This document shows, one piece after another, positions 1 through 6,100 of a stretch of DNA of 8,990 nucleotides (the stretch's first letter is position 1; the number at the start of each line of letters is the position of its first letter). Below the pieces are notes generated by a model. That model ran no database searches. It saw nothing but the letters and a program-made list of their open reading frames with translations, and was not told the DNA's origin. Made by a program: the position numbers and the translations under genes. Origin of the DNA: DASWRT01 sp036403035 (lineage in GTDB: Bacteria; Pseudomonadota; Alphaproteobacteria; ATCC43930; CGMCC-115725); NCBI GenBank assembly GCA_036403035.1, contig DASWRT010000049.1, positions 1 to 8,990 on the forward strand, in the 5' to 3' direction.

Positions 1-2780
1 AGATCGTACCAGGCGGCCTGCCCGGTGATCGGATCGGCATTGAGCGCGCTATCGCCATCCTTGGGCGGCAGCAAGTCCCCGATCAGATGGTTCAATAAAA
101 ATCCCTTGGCGAATTCGGGCGAGTCGGCGGCCAGATTCCAGGCGCCGGTGCGCTTGCCGATCGCGTTCCAGGTCCACACCGGCTCCGGGTTGACGCCCTC
201 CATCAGGTGGATCTGGCATTTCACCCGCCCGTGGTGGCTCGCGACCCAGACCCAGTCGTCGTCGGCGAGGCCCAGCCCTTCGGCGGTGCGCCGGTTGACG
301 TAGAGCCGGTTGTGGCTCGCGATCTGACGCAGCCACGCGTTCTGCGAGTGCCAGGAGTGGTACATCGGCATCGGCCGCTGCGTGATCGCGTGGAGCGGGA
401 AGGCGGCGGCCGGAACGGAATCCTCCTCGAACGGCACGTACCAGATCGGCAGCGGGTCGAAATAGGTCTCGATGCGCTTGCGGAAGCGATCCGGCGGCTG
501 CACCGGACCGTGGCCCTGCGCCGCGAGCCGGAAGCGTTGCAGCGGCTCGCTGTAGATGTGCATGACGATCTGATCGGTGCGGTCGATCAGCCCCATGCGC
601 TTCGCGGTTTCCAGGTAATCGCGGTTGGCGTGCTTGAAGTAGAGCTGCTCGGGCGGCAGGTCGTGCTTCCAGAAGCAGCCGTTCTCGACGTAGCGGTCGA
701 GCTGTTGCGGGTTGACGTCGCCGACGCCGCGCTCCGTCCCGTCCTCGCCGCGCCAGCCGGCGAGCGGCCCGATGCCGGGCTTGCGCTCGTGGTTGACGAT
801 GTAGTCCGGATAGCCGCCCGGCCATTTCGGGCTGCCGTCCGGCTTGACGAAGCCGGGCAGGCCGAGCCGTGCGCCGAGGTCGATCAGCACGTCCTGGAAC
901 GGCCGCACGTCGCGATCCGGCGTCAGCACGGGCTGGCGGATCGAGTCGGCCGGGCCATGCGCGCTGCCGATCGGCCGGTCGAGCAGCGAGATGCAGTCCC
1001 AGCGTTCGAGATAGGTCGTGTCGGGCAGCACGAGGTCGGCGTAGGCGACCATCTCGGAGAAATAGGCGTCGCTGTAGATGATCCGCGGGATCTTGTAGGT
1101 CCCGTCCGGCTCTTTGTCGGTCAGCATGTGCATGGTGCCGGCGGTGTTCATCGCCGAGTTCCACGCCATGTTGGCCATGTACATGAACAGCGTGTCGATC
1201 TTGTACGGATCGCCTTTCCAGGCGTTGGTCACGACCATGTGCATCAGGCCGTGCGCGGCGATCGGCGCCTCCCACGAATAGGCCTTGTCGATCCGCCGCG
1301 GTGTTCCGTCCGAGTCGAGCAGCAGATCCTCGGGACCGAGCGGGAAGCCGAGCGGCATCCCCTGCATCGCCGATTGCGGGCTCACCTGATGCGGGTGGCC
1401 GGAGGGTTTCGGACCGGGCGGGCAGGGGCGGGGGAAGGGCGACTTGTAGCGCCACGCGCCCGGCGTATCGATCGCGCCGAGCAGCATCTGGAGTACATGG
1501 ATCGCGCGGCAGGTATGGAACCCGTTCGAATGCGCCGAGATCCCGCGCATCGCGTGCATCGAGACCGGACGGCCGACCATCCGCTCGTGCCGGCGGCCGG
1601 CCCAGTCGGTCCAGGGCTGCTCGATCACGATCTCCCGCTCGAACGCGACGTGCGCCAGTTCGGCGGCGATCCGCCGGATCGTCTCCGCCGGCACGCCGCA
1701 GCGGGGCGCCACCGAGTCCGGCGTGTATTGCGGGTCGAGGTAGCGCTCGGCGAGGAGCTGGAAGACCGGCACGGCGCGGCGGCCGTCCGGCAGTTCGACC
1801 TCGCCGACGACCGCAGGGCCTATGTCGGGCAGGCCGGCGTCGACCGGCGCCTTGCGCCCGGCATCCCAGGCCAGCGGCTTGCCGGCTTCGTCGCGGGCGA
1901 ACAGCCCGTCGTCCGCCGCGCCGGGGTTGCGCACGACGAGCCACGGCGCGTTGGTGTAGCGCACGAGGAAGTCGAGGTCGATCCGGTCGGCGCGCAGCAG
2001 CTCGTGGATCAGCGCGAAGACGAACAGGCCGTCGGTGCCGGGCCGGATGCCGACCCACTCGTCGGCGACCGCGGAGTAGCCGGTCCGGACCGGGTTGACC
2101 GAGACGAACTTCGCGCCGCGCGCCTTCAGCCGCGCGATGCCGAGCTTGATCGGGTTCGAATCATGGTCCTCGGCGACGCCGAACATCAGGAAGTAGCTTG
2201 TGTGCTCCCAGTCCGGCTCGCCGAACTCCCAGAAGCTGCCGCCGATCGTGTAAAGCCCGGCCGCCGCCATGTTGACCGAGCAGAAGCCGCCATGCGCCGC
2301 GAAGTTCGGCGTCCCGAACTGCGCCGCCCACCAGCCGGTCAGCGACTGGCTCTGGTCGCGGCCGGTGAAGAAGGCGAGCTTGCGCGGGTCGGTGCGGCGG
2401 ATGCCGCCGAGCCAGTCGGTCGCGATCGCCAGCGCCTCGTCCCACTCGATCTCCTTGAACTCGGCCGCGCCGCGCTCGCCGACGCGCAGCAGCGGCTTGC
2501 GCAGCCGCGCCGGCGAATATTGCTGCATGATCCCGGCCGAGCCCTTGGCGCAGAGCACGCCGCGGTTCACCGGATGGTCGCGGTTGCCCTCGATGTAGCG
2601 GATCCCGCCGTCCTTCAGATGGACTTTGATCCCGCACCGGCAGGCGCACATGTAGCAGGTAGTCGTTTTCGTCTCGTCGGCGATGCGCGGCGAGGTGTCG
2701 ATGACTTCTCCGCCCGTGCTGCCGCTGTTTCCGCCGCCGCGGTCACTGCCGCTGGGCGGCTGCCTTCCCCCGTCCGCCAT
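1..2780 (-). CDS. soeA: SoeA-type sulfite dehydrogenase (quinone), molybdopterin catalytic subunit; 3' end cut by window edge
   Basis: About 926 codons are open from the ATG at 2780 to the left edge. From knowledge of SoeA length I infer that only a few dozen C-terminal residues are missing. SoeA is the bis-MGD catalytic subunit of SoeABC, which oxidises sulfite to sulfate in the cytoplasm and passes electrons through the iron-sulfur subunit SoeB and the membrane subunit SoeC to quinone. Seen here: an N-terminal 4Fe-4S motif (C42, C45, C49, then C77 in LCAKG); a conserved HGGFCSVNMAA stretch in which C167 is the likely molybdenum ligand by analogy with polysulfide reductase-type enzymes; PVRTGYSA followed by IRPGTDG near residues 225-250; and a molybdopterin-dinucleotide-binding domain at about 795-915. 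There is no twin-arginine leader, which agrees with a cytoplasmic enzyme. The first ~35 residues are Gly/Ser-rich and probably disordered. GAGGAA lies 9 nt before the ATG. soeB and soeC are expected beyond the left edge. Thiosulfate or polysulfide reductase is the main alternative, but the motif wording matches SoeA better. Confidence 0.88.
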   Translation of the reverse strand, partial: MADGGRQPPSGSDRGGGNSGSTGGEVIDTSPRIADETKTTTCYMCACRCGIKVHLKDGGIRYIEGNRDHPVNRGVLCAKGSAGIMQQYSPARLRKPLLRVGERGAAEFKEIEWDEALAIATDWLGGIRRTDPRKLAFFTGRDQSQSLTGWWAAQFGTPNFAAHGGFCSVNMAAAGLYTIGGSFWEFGEPDWEHTSYFLMFGVAEDHDSNPIKLGIARLKARGAKFVSVNPVRTGYSAVADEWVGIRPGTDGLFVFALIHELLRADRIDLDFLVRYTNAPWLVVRNPGAADDGLFARDEAGKPLAWDAGRKAPVDAGLPDIGPAVVGEVELPDGRRAVPVFQLLAERYLDPQYTPDSVAPRCGVPAETIRRIAAELAHVAFEREIVIEQPWTDWAGRRHERMVGRPVSMHAMRGISAHSNGFHTCRAIHVLQMLLGAIDTPGAWRYKSPFPRPCPPGPKPSGHPHQVSPQSAMQGMPLGFPLGPEDLLLDSDGTPRRIDKAYSWEAPIAAHGLMHMVVTNAWKGDPYKIDTLFMYMANMAWNSAMNTAGTMHMLTDKEPDGTYKIPRIIYSDAYFSEMVAYADLVLPDTTYLERWDCISLLDRPIGSAHGPADSIRQPVLTPDRDVRPFQDVLIDLGARLGLPGFVKPDGSPKWPGGYPDYIVNHERKPGIGPLAGWRGEDGTERGVGDVNPQQLDRYVENGCFWKHDLPPEQLYFKHANRDYLETAKRMGLIDRTDQIVMHIYSEPLQRFRLAAQGHGPVQPPDRFRKRIETYFDPLPIWYVPFEEDSVPAAAFPLHAITQRPMPMYHSWHSQNAWLRQIASHNRLYVNRRTAEGLGLADDDWVWVASHHGRVKCQIHLMEGVNPEPVWTWNAIGKRTGAWNLAADSPEFAKGFLLNHLIGDLLPPKDGDSALNADPITGQAAWYD

Positions 2781-2854
2781 TGAATCCGGTTCCTCGGTGC
2801 AGGCGTTCCGCCTCTTGCGGGCGACTATAGGAGGCGGAGCGGTGCCTCCGCCAG

Positions 2855-2871
2855 CCGGAACGACATTCCGG
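2855..2871. promoter_or_regulatory. Inverted repeat CCGGAA-N5-TTCCGG, possible operator
   Basis: Perfect 6-bp arms (2855-2860 and 2866-2871) surround a 5-bp centre, a size and symmetry typical of a dimeric repressor or activator site. It sits 75 bp upstream of the soeA start and about 130 bp upstream of the small plus-strand gene, so it could serve either. It overlaps the GGAAC element of a candidate EcfG-type promoter. Operator function is inference; the symmetry is seen directly. Confidence 0.35.
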
Positions 2872-2968
2872 AGGATCGGTTACGCGACCGTTACAAAAAA
2901 TCACATGCCCGCTGTGAACGGGGTAAAGGAACAAGGAGTTATTGGAATAGAAACGGTATGACGAAGGC

Positions 2969-2986
2969 CGGTTCGAAGTCGAACCG
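2969..2986. promoter_or_regulatory. Palindrome CGGTTCGA-AG-TCGAACCG before the small exported-protein gene
   Basis: Perfect 8-bp arms (2969-2976 and 2979-2986) flank a 2-bp centre. It ends 8 nt before the GGAGG ribosome-binding site of the gene at 3004. With only 2 nt between the arms, a DNA-binding dimer site is more likely than an RNA hairpin. If it lies in the 5' leader it could still pair near the ribosome-binding site. No regulator gene is in the window to pair with it. Confidence 0.4.
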
Positions 2987-3003
2987 CCACAACGGAGGTC
3001 GGT

Positions 3004-3387
3004 ATGCGCAGGATTCTTCTTGCGGGAGCCGTACTTTTCCTTGGCTTGTCGGGCGGCGCTCAGGTCAATGCCGAGTCCGAACCGCAGCCGCAACAGGCGT
3101 TGAACGCGGCGCAATGCACGAAATGGCCGGCAGCGGTCAGACTGGCGCAGACGAACAACCCCGACGCGTCGCTGGTCAAGATGTTCGACGGCAACGTCGC
3201 GCAGGATTTCGTCCATTTCGTCAATACGCTGCCGCCGGCCTCCGAAATGGACGGCAACCGGGTCGCGCTCTTCTACAAATCCGAGGCGCAGGAATTCATC
3301 GTCCTGATCGGCCAGGGCGACTGCGCCAACTACCTCGTCGAGCTGCCGAGCGCGATCCTCGCCGGAATGGTGGGGCAGGAAGTGTAG
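3004..3387 (+). CDS. Small exported protein of unknown function (127 aa)
   Basis: I do not recognise this family. The ATG follows a strong GGAGG with 5-nt spacing. Residues 1-23 form a classic Sec signal peptide: MRR, a hydrophobic core to about residue 16, and a probable cleavage after VNA (A23). The predicted mature protein is about 104 residues and mostly polar. It has exactly two cysteines, C38 near its start and C107 near its end, which would suit one disulfide in the periplasm. The C-terminal half alternates hydrophobic residues (VALFYK, EFIVLIGQGDC, NYLVEL), suggesting beta strands. There are no haem-binding CxxCH or metal motifs. The gene is divergent from soeA. By position it could relate to sulfite oxidation, but nothing in its sequence supports that. 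The signal peptide, ribosome-binding site and codon use make it very likely a real gene. Confidence 0.8.
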   Translation: MRRILLAGAVLFLGLSGGAQVNAESEPQPQQALNAAQCTKWPAAVRLAQTNNPDASLVKMFDGNVAQDFVHFVNTLPPASEMDGNRVALFYKSEAQEFIVLIGQGDCANYLVELPSAILAGMVGQEV

Positions 3388-3420
3388 TACGGGCGGCAGA
3401 GTCCGTTCGCGGCGGCGTCC

Positions 3421-4107
3421 TCAGAACGACTCGACCCATGGCCGCAGCTCGATCTCCCAGGCCCACGCGCTGCGAGGCTGCTTGTAGAGGTGAAGGTAGG
3501 TTTCGGCGATCGCCGCCGGGTCGAGCAGCGAGTCCGGCCCGCGCGGCGGCGACCGTGATTCGGCGGCGATACCGCCGTCGATCACCACATGCGCCACGTG
3601 GATGCCCTTGGGCGCCAGCTCGCGCGCCATGCTCTGGGCGAGGCCGCGCAGCCCGAACTTGCCCATCGCGAACGGCGCCGACTGCGCATAGCCCTTGACG
3701 CTCGCCGAAGCGCCGGTGAACAGGATCGAGCCGCGCCCGCGCGGCAGCATTCTCCGCGCCGCGTGCTGCCCGACCAGGAACCCGCCGTAGCAGGTCACCA
3801 TCAGCGCCTGCTCGACTTCCGCAGGGTCGAGGTCGAGCAGCGGCCCGCGGGCCCGGCGGCTCGGGTTGTAGACCACGGCGTCGAGCGACAGGCCGTCGCG
3901 GTCGACCGCGGCGAAGAGAGCGTCGACCGACTCGCGGGACGCCGCGTCGCAGGCATAGAGGCGAGCGCCGACCTCCTGCGCCAGCACTTCCAGCTTCACG
4001 GTGTCGCGGGCGGCGAGCGCGACGTGGAGCCCTTCGCGTGCGAAGGCGCGGGCGAGGGCGGCGCTGAGCCCGCTCCCCGCGCCGACGATCAAGGCGGTTT
4101 CGGTCAT
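3421..4107 (-). CDS. Short-chain dehydrogenase/reductase (SDR) family protein, FxxxK instead of YxxxK (228 aa)
   Basis: A Rossmann-fold SDR of classical length. The nucleotide-binding loop is GAGSGLS (G9, G13, with S15 where the third Gly of TGxxxGxG usually sits), and A33-R34-D35 follow the second strand. The NNAG motif is replaced by Y80-N81-P82-S83. The active-site segment reads TGASAS (S134 or S136), then FAMGK, so Phe146 replaces the catalytic Tyr while Lys150 remains. Related proteobacterial SDRs with this FxxxK pattern exist, as far as I recall, so this is probably a subfamily trait rather than a broken gene. Ordinary Tyr-dependent hydride transfer to a carbonyl or alcohol would be impaired, and the true activity is unknown. 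The ATG at 4107 was chosen because GGAGGAG precedes it by 5 nt; the frame stays open upstream only inside the SCO gene. It lies 94 bp after the SCO gene on the same strand, so co-transcription is possible but a functional link to copper is not evident. Confidence 0.87.
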   Translation of the reverse strand: MTETALIVGAGSGLSAALARAFAREGLHVALAARDTVKLEVLAQEVGARLYACDAASRESVDALFAAVDRDGLSLDAVVYNPSRRARGPLLDLDPAEVEQALMVTCYGGFLVGQHAARRMLPRGRGSILFTGASASVKGYAQSAPFAMGKFGLRGLAQSMARELAPKGIHVAHVVIDGGIAAESRSPPRGPDSLLDPAAIAETYLHLYKQPRSAWAWEIELRPWVESF

Positions 4108-4201
4108 GGCTTCTCCTCCGGGTGGACGGTTACCGAGACGACAATAGCGCGGCAGGCGGCGGCTGCGAGCGGGGCTCTGCGCACCGGCCCGGTCGCGCGG
4201 T

Positions 4202-4858
4202 TCAGGACACGATCTCCGCGAGCTTGCCGGCGATCCGCTCGGGCGGGGTCTCGTGCGTGAAGAGGGCGGCAAGGCGGCCCTGCGGGTCCATCGCGTAGAT
4301 GATCGAGCTGTGGTCCACGCTGTACTCGCCAGCCGGGTCCGACGCTGCCCCGCTTCGCTGCTTCGCGTGGTAGACGCGGAACGCCTTCGCCACCCCGGCG
4401 ACCTGCTCGACGCTGCCGGTGAGCCCGACGATGCCGGCGTCGAAGGCGGCGACATAATCCTTGACGACGGACGGCGTGTCGCGCTCCGGGTCGACGCTGA
4501 TGAAGACCGGCTGCACCTTCTCGCGCTTCTCCGGCGAGAGCTGCGCGAGCGCTTCGGCCATGTCGTTGAGCGCGGTCGGACAGGCGTCCGGGCAGTGCGT
4601 GTAGCCGAAATAGATCAGCATCCACCTGCCGCGGAAGGTCTGCTCCGTCACCGGCCGCCCGTCCTGGTCGATCAGCGAGAATGGACCGCCGACGGCGGCG
4701 GCGGCACCGGCGGCCGGAGCCGGCGACGGGCCGACGATGCGGTCGGTCAGCGCGATCATCCCGATCGCGGCGGCGACCGCGACCGCCGCCGCCGTGGCGG
4801 CGGCTCGCTTCCGGCCGTGGCCGCGCCACGCCGGCTCCGTCTGCCGCTTCCCCCTCAA
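4202..4858 (-). CDS. SCO1/SenC family copper chaperone, TTG start (218 aa)
   Basis: A membrane-anchored, periplasm-facing thioredoxin-fold protein that helps assemble the CuA centre of cytochrome c oxidase subunit II, by donating copper and/or reducing its cysteines. A basic N-terminus and one Ala/Val-rich transmembrane segment (about 19-37) precede a soluble domain. The domain holds the family metal site: C89-P-D-A-C93 in the YFGYTHCPDACPT block, with H183 in VDHSS as third ligand. FISVDPERDTP (about 119-129) is also diagnostic. All three ligands are present, so it should bind copper. The start is the TTG at 4858, whose last two bases overlap the PCuAC TGA (TTGA, a 4-nt overlap). No ATG or GTG in this frame would preserve the basic N-terminus and membrane anchor. 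The overlap implies translational coupling to PCuAC. Length is typical for bacterial SCO proteins. Confidence 0.93.
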   Translation of the reverse strand: MRGKRQTEPAWRGHGRKRAAATAAAVAVAAAIGMIALTDRIVGPSPAPAAGAAAAVGGPFSLIDQDGRPVTEQTFRGRWMLIYFGYTHCPDACPTALNDMAEALAQLSPEKREKVQPVFISVDPERDTPSVVKDYVAAFDAGIVGLTGSVEQVAGVAKAFRVYHAKQRSGAASDPAGEYSVDHSSIIYAMDPQGRLAALFTHETPPERIAGKLAEIVS

Positions 4859-5388
4859 TGCGTCATTCCGTCGTGGCCGGCGCCGCCGTGCATGTGGTCG
4901 CCGTCCTTGCGCGATGCGGCGGCCCCGCCCGGTCCCATCGCTCCGGCCTTCTCGACATGCACCGTGACCTGCTTCGCGCCGGCCTGCGCAAAGGTCAGCG
5001 TCAGCGGAAACTCCTCGCCGTCCTTGAGCGGCTGCTTCAGGTCGAACAGCATCACATGGTAGCCGCCCGGCTTGAGCACCGCCGGGCTGCCGGGCTGCAA
5101 CGCGAGCGTGTCGACCGGGCGCATCTGCATCACGCTGTTGTCCATCATGTTTGTATGCAACTCCGCCCGGCCGGCGACCGGGGTGGCGATGCCGACCAGC
5201 TTGTCCGGCGCGGCGCCGGGCTCGATAGTCATGTAGACCGCGCCGGTCCGGGTATTGCCGGGCGTCGCCCGCGCCCAGGGTCGCTCGATCTTCGGGCCGG
5301 CATCCTGCGCCGGCGCCTTCGTCGCGGGCAGCGCCGTCGCGAGCCCCAGCAAAAGCGCCGCCGCGACGATCGTCCGTTCGTTCCGCAT
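4855..5388 (-). CDS. Periplasmic copper chaperone PCuA(C) (177 aa)
   Basis: PCuAC proteins bind Cu(I) in the periplasm and pass it to SCO and the CuA site of cytochrome c oxidase. The diagnostic motif H(M)-x10-M-x21-H-x-M is matched exactly by H78, M89, H111 and M113. A Sec signal peptide covers about residues 1-28 (hydrophobic core AAALLLGLATAL, likely cleavage after APA-Q). The C-terminus has a His/Met-rich tail (H165, M166, H167, H172, M175, H177), which is known in many PCuAC proteins and can hold a second copper ion. GAGGAGA lies about 10 nt before the ATG at 5388. The stop codon overlaps the TTG start of the SCO gene by 4 nt, matching the functional partnership. A 163-bp gap separates it from the DUF2946-like gene upstream on the same strand. 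Confidence 0.95.
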   Translation of the reverse strand: MRNERTIVAAALLLGLATALPATKAPAQDAGPKIERPWARATPGNTRTGAVYMTIEPGAAPDKLVGIATPVAGRAELHTNMMDNSVMQMRPVDTLALQPGSPAVLKPGGYHVMLFDLKQPLKDGEEFPLTLTFAQAGAKQVTVHVEKAGAMGPGGAAASRKDGDHMHGGAGHDGMTH

Positions 5389-5521
5389 GGTCGGATTGTC
5401 TCCTCAAGGACGGCGATAGCCCGGCGCTCTACGCCGGCCGCGAGCGGCGCCGCAAACGCGGCGGCCATGGCGAGCAGCAGGCGCATGGATTGCGCTCCGC
5501 CGGGATGAATGACGAACACGA

Positions 5522-5539
5522 CCGGGACCGGTGTCCCGG
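5522..5539 (-). terminator. GC-rich hairpin after the DUF2946-like gene; weak terminator or attenuator
   Basis: A perfect 7-bp stem, CCGGGAC (5522-5528) with GTCCCGG (5533-5539), closes a 4-nt loop. It starts 12 nt after the stop codon of the DUF2946-like gene on the minus strand. The sequence that follows on that strand is moderately T-rich (TCGTGTTCGTCATTC) but has no clean T run, so full Rho-independent termination is uncertain. It could lower read-through into the PCuAC-SCO pair or act as an RNA-stability hairpin. The stem is seen directly; its role is inference. Confidence 0.4.
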
Positions 5540-5551
5540 CATCGAACAGGA

Positions 5552-5998
5552 TCAGGCGTCGTCTCTCGCAGGCGGAGCGCGGGGGGCATAGGACGCGGCG
5601 CCGCCCCCGACAGCGGCAATCGCCGAGCCGGCCGGCTGCGGCGGCGCGGAGAGGACGTCCGGCGACCGCGCCGTCGGCGCGACGGCGAGGATCGCAGGGG
5701 CGAAACCGCCCTGGCAAAGAACGCAGTGCTGGTGATCGTGGCGGGGCGCGGAGCCGCCGCCGTTGCCGTCGTCCGGAGGCGATTGCTGCGGACCGGATCC
5801 GGAAACGCCGCCGCAGAGGAGGAGGCCGGCGGCGGCGCCCGCCGCCGCCTGAAGCTGTGCTTCCATGCGCATCGCGAGCGGCGCGGCCAGCCATGCCGGG
5901 AAGACCAGCGCCGCCACGACGAACCATGCCGTCGTGCCCCGCACGCGGGTGCGCGATCGCAGAAGGCTCGGCAGAGGTCGGCGAGCGAAGACCGGCAT
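5552..5998 (-). CDS. DUF2946-like small membrane protein with His/Cys metal motif (148 aa)
   Basis: A short protein with an Arg-rich N-terminus, a transmembrane or uncleaved signal segment at about 23-42 and a second hydrophobic Ala/Leu stretch at about 50-62. A Gly/Pro/Ser-rich linker follows, then the motif HDHQHCVLC (H87, H89, H91, C92, C95) and a C-terminal YAPRAPPA (about 137-144). The His-rich Cys-x-x-Cys followed by an RAPP-type ending fits the DUF2946 family, which has no established biochemical function and is often found beside copper genes. Here it lies upstream of PCuAC and SCO on the same strand, so a role in periplasmic copper handling is a reasonable inference. The ATG at 5998 has no clear Shine-Dalgarno sequence; an in-frame GTG 18 codons later is a possible alternative start. 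It is divergent from the CopD-like gene, with 102 bp between them. Confidence 0.7.
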   Translation of the reverse strand: MPVFARRPLPSLLRSRTRVRGTTAWFVVAALVFPAWLAAPLAMRMEAQLQAAAGAAAGLLLCGGVSGSGPQQSPPDDGNGGGSAPRHDHQHCVLCQGGFAPAILAVAPTARSPDVLSAPPQPAGSAIAAVGGGAASYAPRAPPARDDA

Positions 5999-6100
5999 GG
6001 GAAAGCATTTAGAGCGATTCGGCGGCGCCGCGCCAGAAGGATAACGGCCGCCGATAGGGCACTACTCCTTGGGAGAAATCCGGGCTAGGCTCCCCGCGCC

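Larger units (their letters stand above)
2781..3003. promoter_or_regulatory. Divergent intergenic region between soeA and the small exported-protein gene
   Basis: This 223-bp spacer must carry promoters for both flanking genes. It contains an AT-richer patch (about 2879-2960) that stands out from its surroundings, with an A6 run at 2895-2900. Visible structures are inverted repeats at 2830-2849, 2855-2871 and 2969-2986, and a direct repeat of GTTAC at 2879-2883 and 2890-2894, exactly 11 bp (one helical turn) apart. On the minus strand a TATAGT at 2829-2824 is one base from the -10 consensus and lies 44 nt upstream of the soeA ATG, but I see no good -35 partner. No gene of convincing length fits here. 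Promoter assignment is inference. Confidence 0.5.

Noticed and set aside
49..2058. 669-codon minus-strand frame inside soeA
   Set aside because: Arg/Ala-rich low-complexity translation, out of phase with the motif-bearing soeA frame; no recognisable domain or ribosome-binding site.
207..2783. 858-codon open frame on the plus strand opposite soeA
   Set aside because: It mirrors soeA codon by codon (Arg/Val/Asp/His-rich, no domain) and arises because GC-rich third positions on one strand remove stops from the antisense frame. soeA has clear motifs, so this is a shadow.
2905..2961. 18-codon frame (ATG at 2905) in the soeA divergent region
   Set aside because: Very short, with no convincing ribosome-binding site or conserved feature; more likely promoter or leader DNA.
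3060..3257. 65-codon minus-strand frame opposite the small exported protein
   Set aside because: No ribosome-binding site or signal, and fully covered by the better-supported plus-strand gene.
4108..4455. N-terminal extension of the SDR frame into the SCO gene
   Set aside because: The extension is Ser/Arg/Pro-rich noise lying antiphase inside the SCO coding region. The ATG at 4107 has a strong ribosome-binding site and yields a normal SDR N-terminus.
4859..5407. N-terminal extension of the SCO frame into PCuAC
   Set aside because: The translation there is Arg/Gly-rich and overlaps PCuAC in another phase. The TTG at 4858 fits gene overlap and anchor position.
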